From positions 1-7,874 of the forward strand of contig JASLMY010000233.1 in NCBI GenBank assembly GCA_030746295.1: a stretch of DNA of 7,874 bases, written 5' to 3'. Position 1 is the first letter of the stretch, and the number at the start of each line of letters is the position of its first letter. The notes beneath the pieces were generated by a model that saw only the letters and a program-made list of their open reading frames with translations, made no database searches and was not told the origin of the DNA. Origin of the DNA: Alphaproteobacteria bacterium (GTDB taxonomy: Bacteria > Pseudomonadota > Alphaproteobacteria > GCA-2731375). A program made the position numbers and the translations under genes. This document shows, piece after piece, positions 6,895 through 7,874 of this stretch.

Positions 6895-6900
6895 GTTATA
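6895..6900 (-). promoter_or_regulatory. Possible -10 box giving a leaderless glycosyltransferase mRNA
   Basis: TATAAC (5/6 match to the sigma-70 -10 box) lies seven bases before the A of ATG 6885-6887, so transcription would start at or next to the start codon. No ribosome site is visible upstream, which agrees with a leaderless message. No good -35 box was found at 16-18 bp, so this is tentative. Confidence 0.3.
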
Positions 6901-7005
6901 GGTGAAGTTGGTTAAGAGAAATTGACGCTGCGGCTCGTCCGAAGCCGAATTTCGGTGACATCCCCCCGGGCAGCCCGCCCCTCGGAACCTCGGCTAGGAA
7001 AGCGA

Positions 7006-7874
7006 ATGACCGAGCAAGTGTCGCGATCCGTCATGCACGACCTCAGGTCGATGCTGCTGATCGGGCTGGGGCACGGCTGCAGTCATTTCTTTCAGCTCGT
7101 CCTGCCGTCGCTCTTTCCCTTTCTGATCCTCGACTTCGGGGTCAGCTACACCGAGCTCGGCATGCTGATGACGCTCTTTTTCGTCACTTCCGGCCTGGGC
7201 CAGCCGGTGGCGGGGTTCCTCGTCGACCGCTTCGGCGCCCGCAACCTGCTGATCGGCGGCCTCGCGGTCTATTGCCTCGGCATCCTGCTGGCCGCACTGG
7301 CGCCCCATTTTTGGCTCCTGGTGCCGGCGATGGTCTTGGCGGCAATCGGCAACTGCGTCTTTCACCCGGCCGACTTCACGATCCTGAACGCCAGCGTCAG
7401 CGGCCACCGCCTCGGCCGCGCCTTCTCGGTGCACACGCTGGGCGGCAATCTCGGCTGGGCGGCCGCACCCGTCACCATGCTGACGGTGGAGAGCTTCTAT
7501 GGCTGGCGTGCCGCCCTGCTGGTGGCCTGCGCCATCGGCCTCGTGGTGCTTTTGGGGTTGGTGCTGGCGCGCCACGACCTGCGCGAAGAGCGGGCGCCGA
7601 GCACCGGGCCCGAGCAACGCCCCGCCGGTGTCGGCGCGGCGGTCCTCTTCAGCGCCCCGGTCCTGCTCTGCTTCACCTATGTCGTGCTGCTGGCGGCGGC
7701 CCTGATCGCGGTGCAGAACTTCCTCGGGCCGATGCTGGAGGCGTTGCGCCAGACGCCCTTGGCGATCGCCGCGACGGCACTGACCGGGTTCCTGCTCGGC
7801 GCCTCCGCCGGGGTCCTGATGGGTGGCTTCGTCGCCGACCGCTGGCGCCGTCACGGCCTCGTCATCGCCGCGGG
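7006..7874 (+). CDS. MFS transporter, fosmidomycin-resistance (Fsr)-like; 3' part beyond the window
   Basis: The first 289 residues of a major facilitator superfamily inner-membrane carrier, open to the window edge. Start ATG 7006 has AGGAA (6996-7000) five bases upstream. After a short polar N-terminus come hydrophobic helices; HGCSHFFQLVLPSLFPFLI (about 26-44) resembles the first helix of Fsr-type carriers. The inter-helix motif A, GFLVDRFGARN (70-80), lies in the cytoplasmic loop 2-3, and FHPADF (119-124) in the next segment matches the FHP element of that branch. A polar stretch (about 187-205, RHDLREERAPSTGPEQR) is the central cytoplasmic loop, and a second motif A copy, GFVADRWRRHG (274-284), marks loop 8-9. 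About 110-130 residues should therefore be missing. Fsr exports fosmidomycin, but relatives carry varied compounds, so the substrate is open. Divergent from the glycosyltransferase, with 118 bp between starts. Confidence 0.88.
   Translation, partial: MTEQVSRSVMHDLRSMLLIGLGHGCSHFFQLVLPSLFPFLILDFGVSYTELGMLMTLFFVTSGLGQPVAGFLVDRFGARNLLIGGLAVYCLGILLAALAPHFWLLVPAMVLAAIGNCVFHPADFTILNASVSGHRLGRAFSVHTLGGNLGWAAAPVTMLTVESFYGWRAALLVACAIGLVVLLGLVLARHDLREERAPSTGPEQRPAGVGAAVLFSAPVLLCFTYVVLLAAALIAVQNFLGPMLEALRQTPLAIAATALTGFLLGASAGVLMGGFVADRWRRHGLVIAA

Noticed and set aside
6922..6952. TTGACG (6922-6927) as a -35 box for the MFS gene
   Set aside because: No acceptable -10 box lies 16-18 bp downstream (CGAATT/GAATTT are weak), so I do not call a promoter.
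6994..7854. 286-codon minus-strand open frame rich in Gln, Glu and Arg
   Set aside because: Antisense to the MFS transporter, whose helices and motif A repeats are clear in the plus frame.

Overview
The window is GC-rich DNA with long open shadow frames and tightly packed genes, typical of a high-GC bacterium. The gene types (a TPR/GT41 glycosyltransferase, a Baeyer-Villiger-type monooxygenase, a short GrdB-like protein, a fosmidomycin-resistance-like MFS carrier) suggest a proteobacterium, perhaps an alphaproteobacterium. That placement is inference. No RNA gene, insertion sequence, CRISPR array or phage gene was found.

Layout, left to right. (1) Positions 1-718, minus strand: a GrdB/PrdB-like reductase whose frame is interrupted by one TGA at 230-232. 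The same frame resumes at once with family-like sequence and stays open to the window edge. A perfect 8-bp stem with a GUG loop begins 10 nt after the TGA, with the loop at nucleotides 19-21, the geometry of a bacterial SECIS element. I read this as a selenoprotein with Sec163; it is the main discovery here. (2) Positions 918-2057, plus strand: a uroporphyrinogen-decarboxylase-fold protein of the corrinoid/C1 methyltransferase type, divergent from the selenoprotein across a 199-bp gap. (3) Positions 2198-3847, minus strand: a complete flavin-dependent Baeyer-Villiger-type monooxygenase, convergent with (2); inverted repeats lie between their stop codons. (4) Positions 4049-4642, plus strand: a small class I SAM-dependent methyltransferase, divergent from (3) across a gap that holds a tandem TTCGAA palindrome. 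(5) Positions 4656-6887, minus strand: a TPR protein with an O-GlcNAc-transferase-like (GT41/SPINDLY) catalytic half, convergent with (4) with only 13 bp between stops. (6) Positions 7006-7874, plus strand, cut by the window edge: an MFS transporter resembling the fosmidomycin-resistance family.

Neighbouring genes alternate in strand throughout, so no multi-gene operon is visible. The divergent pairs (1)/(2), (3)/(4) and (5)/(6) could each share a regulatory region. Functionally, (1) and (2) are the most suggestive pair: a selenol-based reductase family known for cleaving C-N bonds, beside a fold known for methyl transfer. This hints at reductive or demethylating catabolism of a small amine or related compound, but the substrate cannot be read from the sequence. 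The selenocysteine machinery (selA, selB, selC, selD) is not in this window.
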